A DNA stretch of 64,000 nt, from positions 2,542,001-2,606,000 of the forward strand of contig NZ_CP030055.1 of assembly GCF_015291645.1 (NCBI RefSeq), given 5' to 3'. The stretch comes from Bradyrhizobium sp. CCBAU 53340. Lineage in GTDB: Bacteria; Pseudomonadota; Alphaproteobacteria; Rhizobiales; Xanthobacteraceae. Below are positions 1-10,182 of this stretch, one piece after another; within the stretch, counting starts at the first letter, position 1; each line of letters opens with the position of its first letter. The position numbers were made by a program, and so were the translations under genes. The notes under the pieces were generated by a model. The model saw only the letters and a list, made by a program, of their open reading frames with translations. It ran no database searches and had not been told where the DNA came from.

Positions 1-20
1 CGGTCTCGAGTGAGGATATC

Positions 21-3000
21 TTGCAGGCGTGGTTCGTTCTCGCGGTCGCAGCCGGTTATGTGACCACGCTGTTCCTGATTGCCTGGTGGGGCGATCGGCG
101 GAGCGTGGACGGTCCGCTGGTTTCGCCAAAATCCTGGGCGGCCGCGGTCAGCTATTGCCTGACGCTTGCGGTCTACAACACCTCGTGGAGCTTCTACGGA
201 TCGGTCGGCCGTGCCGCCACCAGCGGACTGGACTTCGCCACAATCTATATCGGTCCGACGCTGGTGCTGCTGTTCGGCCAAAAGCTGCTCGCCAAGGTGA
301 TCGCAATCGCGAAAGCGCAGAACGTCACCTCGATCGCCGACTTCATCGCCGCGCGCTATGGCAAGAGCCAGGCGCTTGCCGCCTTCGTGACCCTCGCTTC
401 GCTGCTTGGCGTGCTTCCCTATATCGCGCTTCAGCTCAAGGCCGTGGGCAAAAGCTTTGACTATCTGATCCTGCAGCCTGAGCGGGCCGGCGGTGAGGCG
501 CTGCGGTTCTGGCAGGACTCGGCCTTCGGCGTCGCCGCGTCGATGGCGCTGTTTGCGATCGTGTTCGGCGTTCGCCATGTCCACGCCAGCGAGCATCATC
601 GTGGTTTGATGCTCGCGATCGCCTTCGAGAGCGTGGTCAAGCTGGTCGCCTTCCTCGTTGTCGCGCTGTTCGTGCTGTTTGGGCTCTCGGGCGGACCGGC
701 CGGGCTGCTGTCGCAGTTCTCTTCGGATCCGCAACTGGCTGGGATCCTCGCCTTCGATCCCGCCCAGCCGGTCTGGCCGTCGACGATCATCATCTCGGCC
801 ATCGCCTTTCTCTGCCTGCCGCAGGCGTTCCACGTCGCCGTCGTCGAGAACGAGAGCCCTGGCCATACGCGCACCGCAGCCTGGCTTTATCCCGCCTATC
901 TCGCGCTGTTCAGCCTGCTGATCCTGCCGATCGCCGCCGCCGGCCTTGCGAGGTTCGGTGCGATGATGGACCCCGACACCTATGTCATCTCGCTGCCGAT
1001 TGCGGCGGATGCGGGTACGATCAGCTTGATCGCCTTCCTGGGCGGACTGTCGGCCGCCACCGGCATGGTGATCATGACCTCTGTCGCGCTGAGCACCATG
1101 CTCTGCAACGACGTCATCATGCCGCTGTTGCTGCGCTCGCGCTTCTTCGGCCCGCGTGCGCAAAGCCGGCAGGTCGCCTCGGTGCTGATGACGGTGCGCA
1201 GGATCTCCATCCTCGGCATCCTGCTGCTGGCCTATCTGATGCACCGCCTGGTCAACCAGGCCTATCCGCTCACCGTGATCGGTCTGCTGTCGTTCGTCGC
1301 GGTCGCGCAATTCGGTCCGGCGTTCGTCGGCGGCCTGTTCTGGCAGCGTGCCAACAAGATCGGCGCCTCGATCGGGATCGCGGCCGGATTTTTCATCTGG
1401 GCCTATACGCTGCTGCTTCCCTCGGCCGCGCCGCTATGGCCCGCTTTCGAGGGCGTCGTTCGCCACGGTCCATGGCAGCTCGCCTTCCTCAAGCCGAACG
1501 CGCTGTTCGGGCTCGACGGGCTCGATCCGATCTCGCATGCGACGCTGTGGAGCCTTGCTGCCAACCTCGTTTGTTTCGTCGCGTTTTCGCTGCTGGGGCG
1601 GCAGACCACCGTCGAGCGCAACCAGGCTGCGGCGTTTGCTGACGGCGTCGTCCGCGACACCGTGCCAAAGCTGTCCTCACGCGTGGTGGTCCGGCTCGAC
1701 GATCTGCGCGCGCTCGCACGGCGCTTCGTCGGCGCCGAGCGCGGTGCGGCGGCTTTTGACGGCTATCTCGCGGCGCGCAAGTCGGGCGCCGGGCCGCGTC
1801 TTGATCCATCGGGCCTCGTCGATCTCGACTCGATCCGCTTTACCGAGAATCTTCTCGCCGGCGCGATTGGCGCGGCGTCGGCGCGCGTGGTGATTGCGGC
1901 CTCGCTGGAAGGACACTCGCTGTCGCGGCGGGCGGCGATGGCGATGCTGGACGAGGCGTCGGAGGCGCTGCGCTTCAATCGCAGCCTGCTGCAGAGCACG
2001 CTGGAAAGCGTGCCGCAGGGCATCTGCGCCTTCGACGCCGATTTCAACATCACGGCCTGGAACGGTCGGTTCATAGAACTGCTCGACCTGCCGCCGGATT
2101 TCGTGCGCGTCGGCCTTCCGCTCGCCGAGCTGATCGCCTTCAACGTCGAGCGTGGCGAATACGCCGCCTCCGAATTCGCAGCGCTCCTGGTCAATCGCGA
2201 CGTCGCGACCCAAAGCTGGCCCTATCTGTACGAGCGCAAGCGGCCGGACGGCACCGTGCTCGAGATCGTCTACGATCGCGCCGCCGAGGGCGGCTACGTC
2301 TCGACCTACACCGACGTGACCGAGCGTCACCGCGCCGCGGAAGCCCTGCGGCGTGCCAACGAGGATCTCGAGCTGCGTGTCCGCGAGCGGACCGAGGCGC
2401 TCGAGCAGGCGAAGGCGGAGGCCGAGCAGGCCAATCTGGGCAAGACCCGCTTCCTCGCGGCGGCCAGCCACGATCTGCTGCAGCCGCTGAACGCAGCGCG
2501 TCTGTTCCTGTCGGCGCTCGACGAGAGCCTGCATGCCTCATCGCATGCGGGTAGCGCCGAGAAGGAGCGTAACCTGGCGGGCAGCGCCATCACGGCGCTG
2601 CGCTCGACCGAGCATGTGCTCGACAGGCTGCTCGATATCTCCTCCTATGATGGCGGTGCCGTTCGTGCCGAGCCGTTCGACTTCCCGATCGCGGATCTGC
2701 TCACGCAGCTGAACGTGGAATTCTCCGCGATGGCGCGCGAGCGTGGACTCGTCCTCCGCGTCATCGATTGCCGGCTCGCGGTGCGCAGCGATCCGCATTT
2801 GCTGCGGCGTATCTTGCAGAACCTGCTCTCGAATGCGCTGCGCTACACGCCGGGCGGACGCATCCTGCTCGGCTGCCGCCGGCGCGGAGATGATCTGCGC
2901 ATCGAGGTCTGGGATACCGGCATCGGCATCGCCGCGGCCGACCAGAAACGGATCTTCGAGGAGTTCCAGCGCCTGGCGCCCGGATCGGAGAAGGGGTTGG

Positions 3001-3572
3001 GACTGGGACTTGCGATCGTTGACCGTATCTCGCGCCTCCTCGGGCATTCCGTCGATGTCCGTTCGCGCCCGGGCCACGGCTCATGCTTTGCCGTCATGGT
3101 GCCGCTCGCGCATGGACCGGGAACGCCGCTCCAGCGCAAGGCGGCAGCCGCGGCGCCTGATGTGACGGAGCGGCCGCTGACGATCCTGTGTCTGGACAAC
3201 GATGCGCCGATCCTCGACGGCCTGACGGCGCTGCTTGGCGGCTGGGGCCATCGCGTGCTGGTCGCAACCGATGCTCCTAGCGCGATGGCTCTGGCTGCGG
3301 CGAGCCCACCTGATGTCGTGCTGGTCGACTATCATCTCGAGGGCGAGCGCACCGGCTTGGACTTTCTCGACGATCTCAGGCAGAAGTCGGGACGCGGCGT
3401 CTGCGCGCTCGTCGTCACCGGAGACCGCAGCGAAGTGGTCCGCACGGCGGCGAAGGCGCGCGGCTGTGAGGTTCTGTCCAAGCCGGTCAAGCCGGCGGCG
3501 CTGCGGCGCTTCCTTGGTGGCGAAGCCTTGAGCCGGCAGTTCGGGACGAAACAGGGAGCCTCATCAGTGTGA
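21..3572 (+). CDS. Hybrid sensor histidine kinase with sodium:solute-symporter-like sensor
   Basis: The 1183-residue protein begins with about 500 residues of hydrophobic segments resembling the sodium:solute symporter (PutP-like) fold. A PAS domain follows at about 654-767, then a coiled coil and a HisKA domain with phospho-acceptor His817 (ASHDLLQPL). The HATPase domain shows NLLSNALRYT, DTGIGI and GLGLGLAIV. A C-terminal receiver has Asp1103 (LVDYHL). The layout matches the NahK/ErcS' family of membrane hybrid kinases. The TTG start at 21 has a purine-rich stretch (gagtgagga) just upstream. The frame stays open to the left edge, so the true start could lie outside the window. The stop overlaps the next gene by 4 bp, so the kinase and the LuxR-type regulator are translationally coupled and probably form one pathway. 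The input signal is unknown. Confidence 0.9.
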   Translation: MQAWFVLAVAAGYVTTLFLIAWWGDRRSVDGPLVSPKSWAAAVSYCLTLAVYNTSWSFYGSVGRAATSGLDFATIYIGPTLVLLFGQKLLAKVIAIAKAQNVTSIADFIAARYGKSQALAAFVTLASLLGVLPYIALQLKAVGKSFDYLILQPERAGGEALRFWQDSAFGVAASMALFAIVFGVRHVHASEHHRGLMLAIAFESVVKLVAFLVVALFVLFGLSGGPAGLLSQFSSDPQLAGILAFDPAQPVWPSTIIISAIAFLCLPQAFHVAVVENESPGHTRTAAWLYPAYLALFSLLILPIAAAGLARFGAMMDPDTYVISLPIAADAGTISLIAFLGGLSAATGMVIMTSVALSTMLCNDVIMPLLLRSRFFGPRAQSRQVASVLMTVRRISILGILLLAYLMHRLVNQAYPLTVIGLLSFVAVAQFGPAFVGGLFWQRANKIGASIGIAAGFFIWAYTLLLPSAAPLWPAFEGVVRHGPWQLAFLKPNALFGLDGLDPISHATLWSLAANLVCFVAFSLLGRQTTVERNQAAAFADGVVRDTVPKLSSRVVVRLDDLRALARRFVGAERGAAAFDGYLAARKSGAGPRLDPSGLVDLDSIRFTENLLAGAIGAASARVVIAASLEGHSLSRRAAMAMLDEASEALRFNRSLLQSTLESVPQGICAFDADFNITAWNGRFIELLDLPPDFVRVGLPLAELIAFNVERGEYAASEFAALLVNRDVATQSWPYLYERKRPDGTVLEIVYDRAAEGGYVSTYTDVTERHRAAEALRRANEDLELRVRERTEALEQAKAEAEQANLGKTRFLAAASHDLLQPLNAARLFLSALDESLHASSHAGSAEKERNLAGSAITALRSTEHVLDRLLDISSYDGGAVRAEPFDFPIADLLTQLNVEFSAMARERGLVLRVIDCRLAVRSDPHLLRRILQNLLSNALRYTPGGRILLGCRRRGDDLRIEVWDTGIGIAAADQKRIFEEFQRLAPGSEKGLGLGLAIVDRISRLLGHSVDVRSRPGHGSCFAVMVPLAHGPGTPLQRKAAAAAPDVTERPLTILCLDNDAPILDGLTALLGGWGHRVLVATDAPSAMALAAASPPDVVLVDYHLEGERTGLDFLDDLRQKSGRGVCALVVTGDRSEVVRTAAKARGCEVLSKPVKPAALRRFLGGEALSRQFGTKQGASSV

Positions 3573-4222
3573 CCATGCGCATCCTTATCGGCGATGATCA
3601 TCCGCTGGTGCAGGCTGCGCTCCGCAGCGCACTGTCGACCGTGCTGCCTGACCTCGACATCGTCGCCTGCCAGTCCCTCGACGAGGCGGTGAGCGTGCTC
3701 TCGGCCCAGTCGGACGAAATCGACCTGATCCTGTGGGACCTGACAATGCCTGGCATCCAGGGCTTTGCCGCGCTGTTCATTCTGTCGGCACAATTCCCGA
3801 CGGTGCCAGTTGCGATCATCTCGGCGCGGCAGGAGGCCGCCACGATCCGCCGGGCCATCGCCTATGGCGCATCCGGCTACATCCCGAAATCGCTCGGCCT
3901 GCCCGAGATGGCCGATGCGATCACGAAGATCCTGGCCGGCGAAATCTGGATGCCGCCCAATGTCGGCGGCCGCGGATCGATCCAGAGCGATGACGTCGAG
4001 CTCGCCGCACGCATGGCTTCGCTGTCGGCGCAGCAGCTGCGCATTCTGGCGATGATCGTCGAGGGCAAGCTCAACAAGCAGATCGCCGGCGAGCTCGACA
4101 TCGCCGAGCAGACCGTGAAGGGCCACGTCTCGACGATCCTGCGCAAGCTCGGCGTCGGCTCGCGCACCCAGGCTGCGGTCCTTGCCGAGCGGCTGTCGTT
4201 CGGCCAGCCCGGCGGGACCTGA
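3569..4222 (+). CDS. LuxR/NarL-type response regulator
   Basis: This 217-residue two-domain regulator has an N-terminal receiver with phospho-acceptor Asp57 (LILWDLTMPG) and acidic residues near the start (IGDDHP). The C-terminal LuxR-type helix-turn-helix covers about 150-210 (LSAQQLRILAMIVEGKLNKQI, EQTVKGHVSTILRKLGV). The GTG start overlaps the kinase stop as GTGA. An in-frame ATG at 3575 is an alternative. It is probably the output partner of the preceding hybrid kinase, as in NahK-type systems where the kinase and a NarL-like regulator are adjacent. Target genes cannot be told from the sequence. Transcription ends at the hairpin just downstream. Confidence 0.9.
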   Translation: MTMRILIGDDHPLVQAALRSALSTVLPDLDIVACQSLDEAVSVLSAQSDEIDLILWDLTMPGIQGFAALFILSAQFPTVPVAIISARQEAATIRRAIAYGASGYIPKSLGLPEMADAITKILAGEIWMPPNVGGRGSIQSDDVELAARMASLSAQQLRILAMIVEGKLNKQIAGELDIAEQTVKGHVSTILRKLGVGSRTQAAVLAERLSFGQPGGT

Positions 4223-4242
4223 CGGTCGCAACGTCAAAACAA

Positions 4243-4275
4243 AACGGAGGCCGCGAGGCCTCCGTTCTTATTCGC
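4243..4275. terminator. Bidirectional rho-independent terminator
   Basis: A perfect 10-bp stem (4243-4252 with 4257-4266) and a 4-base loop lie between two convergent genes. A T-containing tail follows on the plus strand (cttatt). A stretch reading TTTTGTTTTG follows on the minus strand. It can serve both the response regulator and the large coiled-coil gene. Confidence 0.8.
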
Positions 4276-4293
4276 ATTCATGAGCGCTGCCGC

Positions 4294-7200
4294 TTATCCC
4301 AGCCGACCCGCCGCATGTGCCAGCAGGGTGTAGACCAGGCCCGTCTCCGAGGTCAGGTGGCTGCGCAGCTCCTGCGGGCCGCGGCCGTCGCGGGCGACTT
4401 CGTCAAGCAGGCGTTCGAACTCGCCGATATAGCGGTCGACGGTGCCCTTGAAGTTGCGGTCGGCGCGATATTTGCGTGCGACCTCGTCAAAAGCCTTCTG
4501 GCCGGCGGGCGTGTACAGGCGCTTGGTGAAGGCCTTGTTCTCGCCACGCTGGTAGCGGTCCCACATCTCGGCGGCGAGGTTGCGGTCCATCAGCCGGCCG
4601 ATGTCCAGCGACAGCGATTCCAGCGGATTGCTGCTCGCCTGCGGGGCCTGCGGCTGCGGAGCGGGTGCAGCCTGGCGGCCGCGCGGGGCTTCACGCCCGC
4701 CCGGAGCGGCCTGGCCTGCGTCCGTGCGGTTGAGCAGGTCCGACAGCCAGCCATCGCGGCCCGGGTCATTGCCGGGAGCGACCGGAGGGGCCTCGGTGCG
4801 ACGCGAGGGCGCGGGCATGCCGAGGTCCGGCGGCGGCAGCGTCGAGGCGCTGCCGGTGTCGCGCATGCGGGTCTCCGTAGCGCGAGTGCCGGCAGTCGCC
4901 ATCATCGGCTCTTCCTGGCGCTGGACGGCGACGGAAGCGCGGTTCGTCGTGGTGACGTCGAGGCCGCGGCCGTGCTGGGCCACGATGCGGTTGAGCTCGG
5001 CGAGCGCCTCGATCTGGTCGACGATCACTTTGCGCATCTGCGCGGTGCTTTCGGCGGCCTCCTGCGGCATCTCGAGCACGCCGCGGCGCAGCTCGTTGCG
5101 GGTGGCTTCGAGCTCGTTGTGCATCTCGAACGCCATCTGCTTCATGCTGGCGACGAGGTTGCCGAACTTCTCGGTCGACTGCTTGAACATCGCATCCGCC
5201 TCGTCGGTGGTCTGGCGGTAGATGTCGTGCATGGCCTCGATGGTCTGGCGATGCTCCTCCTCGGACGCCGACCGTACCGCCTCGAACTGGCGGGTGATCG
5301 CGGCCGAGCCTGCGCCGGCGGTCTCCGCGACCACGCGGGCGATGTCGCGGGCACGCTCTTCGGCCGCAGCGAGCGATTCATCGAGCAGGCCGGTGAAGCG
5401 CGACAAGCGCTGGTCGAGATCGGTGGTCCGCAGGTCGATGGTGGTGACGAGCGATTCCAGCGCCGCCTTGCGTTCGGCAAGCGAGGCGGTGGTGTTCTTG
5501 TTGCTCTGCTCGACGACCTGCGCGGCATCGACCAGGGCCTTGCCGTGCGCGTCGAACTGGGTAGACAGCTCGCCGAGGTCCTGCAGCGCCTTCGTCGTCT
5601 TACTGTTGAAGACGTTGAGCTGGTCTTCCAGGTTCTGTGTCGCAGCGCCGTTGCGCGAGGTGACGTCGTTCATCGCCGAGACGAAGTCGGCAACGCGCGT
5701 CACCAGCGCCCGCTCGAGCGAGTTGAGGTTGTCGTGCGCACCGGTCAGCACCTCCTGGAGCAGGATGTTGCCTTCGCGCAGGCGCTCGAACAGGGCGACC
5801 GTGTCGGTGCGCAGGATCTTGCTGGTCTCCTGCATCTCGGTGACGGCCGCGATCGAAACCTGGCGCGACTGGTCGATCGCCGCGCGCGAGGCCGACTCGA
5901 GGTCCTTGAGCGACCGGCCGACGGCGCTGGTCGCGACTTCGCTCGCTGCATTGATGGTCCGGGCAACCTCGTTGCCGTTGCCCATCATGGTCTGCGAGAA
6001 GGCCTGGCCGCGCGTCTCGATCGACTTCAGCGCGTCGGAGGTGACGCGGTCGATGTCGAGCGTGAGCTGGCTGGTCTTCGAGCCGATCGCGTCCACGAGC
6101 GAGCCGCGCTTGGCGTCGATCATGTTGGAGAGGCGGTCGGCCTGCTGCTGCACATAGGTGACGATCTCGTCGGTCTTGCCGGTCATGGCCTGGCCGAAGC
6201 TCGAGGAGGCGGCGAGCACCGAGCGCTCGACGTCGGCCGAGCTCGACTTGACCCGCGAACTCGCCTCGTTGGAAGCGGAGATCAGCGCGTTCTGTGCATT
6301 GATCGCGCTGGTCTGGATGTCGTTGGTCGCGTTCGACGTGGCCGTGCTCAGCGTACGCTCGATCTCGGTCGAGATCATGCGGATCTGGCTCGCGGCATCT
6401 GCCGAGGTCGAGGTCAGCGAGGTCTGGGCCTCGCGGGCGCTGTTGAGGATGGTCGAGGCGGTGTCGGCGCCGACCGCGGTCAGCGTGCGCTCGATATCCG
6501 TCGTCAGCGACTTGATCTGGCTCGCCGCGTCGGTCGAGGCCGAGATCAACGTGCCCTGGGCCTCGCGCACGCCGCTGGTGAGCGCCTCGATGGTGGCGCC
6601 GCCGGCGGTCGCCAGCGCGCGCTGCATCTCGGCGGCGAGCGAACGGACCTGGCCGGTTTGCTCTGCGGAGACAGCAAGAAGGGTGCTCTGGGCGTCGCGG
6701 GCGCTGGTCGTGATCGTCTCAGCGGTGGTCTGGCCGACCTGCGACAGCGAGCGGTGCACTTCGGCCGCGAGCGACTTGACCTGGCTCGCCGCATCCGAGG
6801 ACGCATTGACCAGGGTGCTCTGGGCTTCGCGCGCGCCGGTCATGATGGTCTCGGCCGTGGAGGTGCCCGCCATCGAGAGCGAACGCTGCACGTCGGAGGA
6901 CAGCGCCTTGATCTGGTTGGCGGTCTCGGTCGAGGCCGCGATCAGCGCGGTCTGCGCATCGCGGGCGCCGGCGGTGATCGATTCCGCCGTGGTGGTGCCG
7001 GCCAGCGACAGCGAGCGCTGCACGTCCGCCGTGAGCGTCTTGACGTGGTTGGCCGCATCCGAGGAGGCGGTGACGAGCGTGGTCTGCACCTCGCGGGCGC
7101 CGGCGAGGATCGAGGCCGCGGTGGCCGAACCTGCCGCGGAGAGCGTGCGTTCGACGTCGGCCGCGAGGCCCTTGATCTGGTTGGAGGCATCGCCTGAAGC

Positions 7201-10002
7201 GGCGACGAGGGACGACTGCGCCTCGCGGGCGCTGGTCAGGATCGAGTTCGCAGCACCGGTGCCGACCGCGGTCAGCGCGCGCTCGACCTCGGCCGAGGTC
7301 ATCTTGAGCTGGGCGTTGACGTCGGAGGAGACGGTCATCAGCGACTGCTGCGCGGTGCGCGCACCGGTCTGGATCGTCTCGCTGGTGTTGACCACGAGGT
7401 TGGTCAGCGAGCGTTCGGCGTCCTCGACATGCGAGCGGATCGCGGTCGAGATCATCTCGGCGCGGGACATCATGTCCTCGCTGGCCTGGCGGCCGCTGCT
7501 CTCGATGCGGCCGGCGACGGCCTCGACGCGCGAGCCGAGCAGGTCTTCGAACTGCGCGACGCGGACGTCGATGTCGCTCGCAACCGAACCGACCTTGGTC
7601 TCGATCACCTGGTGGATGTCCTGGAAGCGCGCCGTGACCGTGTCGGTCAAATGCATGCTGCGGCCGTCGATGAGCTCGGCGACGCTGCTGATGCGGCGGT
7701 CGACCGCCTCGATCGCCTGCGCCGTGCCGTCCGTCAGCGTCGAGGTCAGCAGGGTGAGGCGGGTGTCGATCGACTGCACCGCCTGTGAGGCGCCGTTGGT
7801 CACCGCCGTGGTCAGGTAGGTCAGGCGGGAGTCGATGGATTCGAGCGCCTGCGTCGCGCCGCCCGTGAGGGTGGTGGTGAGGTGGGTCAGGCGCGTATCG
7901 ATCGACTGGATCGTCTGCGACGTGCCATCGGTCAATGAGGATGTCAGGTGGTTGAGGCGCGCATCGATCGTCTCGATGGCCTGCGAGGCGCCGTCGGTGA
8001 GCGACGTCGTGAGGTGGGTGAGGCGGGAGTCGACCGTCTGGATCGCCTGCGCGGCACCGTCGGTCAGCGAGGCGGCGAGCGAGTTGAGGCGGCCGTCGAT
8101 GGTCTCGGTCATCGACTTCGCGCGGCTGTCGAACGACTGTTGGAGCGCGGCGACGCGGCCGCCGAGCTGCTGGTCGAAGGTCTTGATGTGGCCTTCGATC
8201 GTGCCGTCGAGGCCGGCGATCTTGCCGTTCAGCGAGGCATCGAGATGATTGACGCGTTCGCCGATCGTGGTCTCGAACTGCACGAGGCGCTGGTCGAGCG
8301 CGGCCGTGATCTCGCCGCCGTTGGAGGTGAAGCGGGTGTCGAAATTGTCGACATAGGTCTTCAGCGACTCGTGGATGTCCTGGGTGCGCTGGCCCATGCG
8401 TTCGACGATCTCGCCGCCGAAGGTCTTCACGGTGCGGTCGAACTCGGAGATGTGGCGCGTGATCAGGGCACCCAGCGTGCCGGAATCGCGGGCGAACTTC
8501 TCGACCAGCTCGGACCCCTGGTTCTTCACCAGCTCGTCGAACGCGCTCATCTGCAGCGACAGCGAATCGTGCGCGGTCTCGGTCTGGCTGACGACCTTGG
8601 CGACGAGGCTATTGACCGTGGCGTCGAGCGCTTCGCTGGCCTTGTCGCCAGAGGTCATGATCTGGCCGGCGAGGCGGTTGCCGGCGTCGTCGATCTTGGC
8701 GGAGAGGTCGTTGGAGCGCAGCTCGAGCTCGAGCAGCAGCGAATCCGCCGAGTTCTTCAGGCTGTCGTGCACCTGCTCGGTGCGCTCGGAGATGCCGTCG
8801 ACGATCGCGGCGGAGCGCTGCTCGAACTCGCCGGTGATGCGGTCGATGCGCTCGTTCAGCATTTCGTGGACGCGGTCGGCGAGGTCGACGAACTCGTCGT
8901 GGACGTGGCCGGTCTTGAAGTTGAGGCTGGTGGTCAGCCGCTCGCTGGCGTCCAGCACCGCGCGCGTGGTTTCGGCACTGGCTTCCTCGAGGCGGTCGAG
9001 CAGGTCGCCGCCGCGCTCGCCGAGAGCCAGGATCATGTTGTCGCCGGCATGGCTCAGCGCGCCCGTGATGTGGGCGCCGCGCTCTTCCAGCGCGCCGGTG
9101 ATGGATTTCGCCACCTCGTCGACACGCGAGGCGATCGCGTCCGAGATCAGCGCGATGTCGTGGCGGAGATCGATCTGCACGCCGGAAATGGCGCTGCGGA
9201 CCTGCTCGGCCTGGCCGACCAGGTTGTCGCGCTGATGCGCGATGTCCTGGAGCAGAGCGCGGATGCGGACTTCGTTGTCGGAATAGGCGCGCTCCAGCGC
9301 TGCGACCTCATTGGCAACCAGCGTCTCGAGCTCGCCGGCGCGTGCGATCGCGCGCTCGATGCCGTCGCCCATTGCCGCGACCTCACGGCGGATGGCCTGG
9401 CCGACGGTGACCATGGAATCGGACGCCGAGCCTTCGGGCTCGGAGAAGCGGATCGCGACCTGGGCCATCGCCTGGGCGACCTGGCTCATCTGCTGGCCGC
9501 GCCAGACGAGGCTGGCGAGGAAGTAGAACAGCATGATGGGCGCAAAGAACATGGTGGCGAGGCCGGCGATGGCCAGCACGCCGCCGCTCTCACCCATGGC
9601 GGCACGGATCGAGGGCAGGAAGCCAACCGTCAGCGCGGCGCAGGCAGCGAGCCAGACCACGGTGAAGATGGTAGCGCCGGTGTAGATGTTGCGGGCAGGG
9701 CGGCCGGTCTGCAGCGACTGCAGCAGCTGGCCGATGGTGGCGCGGTCGTCATTGGCGGCGCGGCGCGAGGAGCGCGGTTCCTCGATGGACTCGAACACGG
9801 CGCGCTCGTTGGCGGCAGGCCGCGGCTCGAAGGCCGGCTCGTCGAACACCGGCGGCGCGGGCGGGACGACCGGAGGCGCCGTTTCGTTGCGCATCGCGTT
9901 GCGGCTGGTATCGGCAGCCGTATCGCTGATGTTGAGGGCTTCCTGGATCGCAGAAAGCGCAACTTCTGTGGGGTCTTTGACCTTTTTGGGAGTATTGGCC
10001 AT
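4294..10002 (-). CDS. Giant membrane-anchored coiled-coil protein, growth-pole-ring (GPR/RgsE)-like
   Basis: The protein has 1902 residues. The order is a Pro-rich cytoplasmic N-terminus, two hydrophobic segments (about 108-130 and 141-166), about 1500 residues of helical, Leu/Ala/Ser-rich, apolipoprotein-like sequence, a Pro/Gln-rich linker, and a conserved C-terminal domain of about 130 residues (WDRYQRGENKAFTKRLYT to the end). Residues 645-776 hold six 22-residue repeats. About 867-1262 hold nine 44-residue repeats. Size, topology and apolipoprotein-like character match GPR of Agrobacterium and RgsE of Sinorhizobium, which form a ring at the growing pole and are needed for unipolar growth and rod shape. 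Assignment to that family is from memory and architecture. A CtrA box lies about 180 bp upstream. The gene converges on the two-component pair. Confidence 0.8.
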   Translation of the reverse strand: MANTPKKVKDPTEVALSAIQEALNISDTAADTSRNAMRNETAPPVVPPAPPVFDEPAFEPRPAANERAVFESIEEPRSSRRAANDDRATIGQLLQSLQTGRPARNIYTGATIFTVVWLAACAALTVGFLPSIRAAMGESGGVLAIAGLATMFFAPIMLFYFLASLVWRGQQMSQVAQAMAQVAIRFSEPEGSASDSMVTVGQAIRREVAAMGDGIERAIARAGELETLVANEVAALERAYSDNEVRIRALLQDIAHQRDNLVGQAEQVRSAISGVQIDLRHDIALISDAIASRVDEVAKSITGALEERGAHITGALSHAGDNMILALGERGGDLLDRLEEASAETTRAVLDASERLTTSLNFKTGHVHDEFVDLADRVHEMLNERIDRITGEFEQRSAAIVDGISERTEQVHDSLKNSADSLLLELELRSNDLSAKIDDAGNRLAGQIMTSGDKASEALDATVNSLVAKVVSQTETAHDSLSLQMSAFDELVKNQGSELVEKFARDSGTLGALITRHISEFDRTVKTFGGEIVERMGQRTQDIHESLKTYVDNFDTRFTSNGGEITAALDQRLVQFETTIGERVNHLDASLNGKIAGLDGTIEGHIKTFDQQLGGRVAALQQSFDSRAKSMTETIDGRLNSLAASLTDGAAQAIQTVDSRLTHLTTSLTDGASQAIETIDARLNHLTSSLTDGTSQTIQSIDTRLTHLTTTLTGGATQALESIDSRLTYLTTAVTNGASQAVQSIDTRLTLLTSTLTDGTAQAIEAVDRRISSVAELIDGRSMHLTDTVTARFQDIHQVIETKVGSVASDIDVRVAQFEDLLGSRVEAVAGRIESSGRQASEDMMSRAEMISTAIRSHVEDAERSLTNLVVNTSETIQTGARTAQQSLMTVSSDVNAQLKMTSAEVERALTAVGTGAANSILTSAREAQSSLVAASGDASNQIKGLAADVERTLSAAGSATAASILAGAREVQTTLVTASSDAANHVKTLTADVQRSLSLAGTTTAESITAGARDAQTALIAASTETANQIKALSSDVQRSLSMAGTSTAETIMTGAREAQSTLVNASSDAASQVKSLAAEVHRSLSQVGQTTAETITTSARDAQSTLLAVSAEQTGQVRSLAAEMQRALATAGGATIEALTSGVREAQGTLISASTDAASQIKSLTTDIERTLTAVGADTASTILNSAREAQTSLTSTSADAASQIRMISTEIERTLSTATSNATNDIQTSAINAQNALISASNEASSRVKSSSADVERSVLAASSSFGQAMTGKTDEIVTYVQQQADRLSNMIDAKRGSLVDAIGSKTSQLTLDIDRVTSDALKSIETRGQAFSQTMMGNGNEVARTINAASEVATSAVGRSLKDLESASRAAIDQSRQVSIAAVTEMQETSKILRTDTVALFERLREGNILLQEVLTGAHDNLNSLERALVTRVADFVSAMNDVTSRNGAATQNLEDQLNVFNSKTTKALQDLGELSTQFDAHGKALVDAAQVVEQSNKNTTASLAERKAALESLVTTIDLRTTDLDQRLSRFTGLLDESLAAAEERARDIARVVAETAGAGSAAITRQFEAVRSASEEEHRQTIEAMHDIYRQTTDEADAMFKQSTEKFGNLVASMKQMAFEMHNELEATRNELRRGVLEMPQEAAESTAQMRKVIVDQIEALAELNRIVAQHGRGLDVTTTNRASVAVQRQEEPMMATAGTRATETRMRDTGSASTLPPPDLGMPAPSRRTEAPPVAPGNDPGRDGWLSDLLNRTDAGQAAPGGREAPRGRQAAPAPQPQAPQASSNPLESLSLDIGRLMDRNLAAEMWDRYQRGENKAFTKRLYTPAGQKAFDEVARKYRADRNFKGTVDRYIGEFERLLDEVARDGRGPQELRSHLTSETGLVYTLLAHAAGRLG
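6217..7404 (-). repeat. Nine in-frame 132-bp (44-residue) repeats
   Basis: Nine consecutive units carry variants of the core (E/D)AQ(S/T)(S/T)L followed by a (D/E)V(E/Q)RSL-like element. The spacing is exactly 132 bp; for example, equivalent ctctg positions fall at 6686 and 6818. The unit is two 22-residue blocks, so it keeps an 11/22-mer amphipathic helix period. The outer boundaries are approximate. Confidence 0.85.
7675..8070 (-). repeat. Six in-frame 66-bp (22-residue) repeats
   Basis: Six tandem units follow the pattern SLTDGxxQxIxxxDxRLxxLTx (residues 645-776 of the coiled-coil protein). The last copy is the most divergent. The 22-residue period is the apolipoprotein-type amphipathic helix repeat. 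Confidence 0.85.
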
Positions 10003-10182
10003 GTTCAGTCCGAGCCCTCGTTACTTTTTACGCGTCCCCCCCGCGAGCCCTGCGCGCTACGCAAGCCCACAGTCCGGATTATGCCGCTTGCGCGGATCTC
10101 CGAGCCATCCCCACCCGGATGGCTTGTCCGCCAATTTCCGCAACATCCTATTGGCAGAGCGTCGCGAATGAAATGCCCGCGA

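Noticed and set aside
6217..7404. Regular 132-bp repeats considered as a CRISPR or satellite array
   Set aside because: The units have no unique spacers, are multiples of three in length, and code for coherent helical repeats in one frame.
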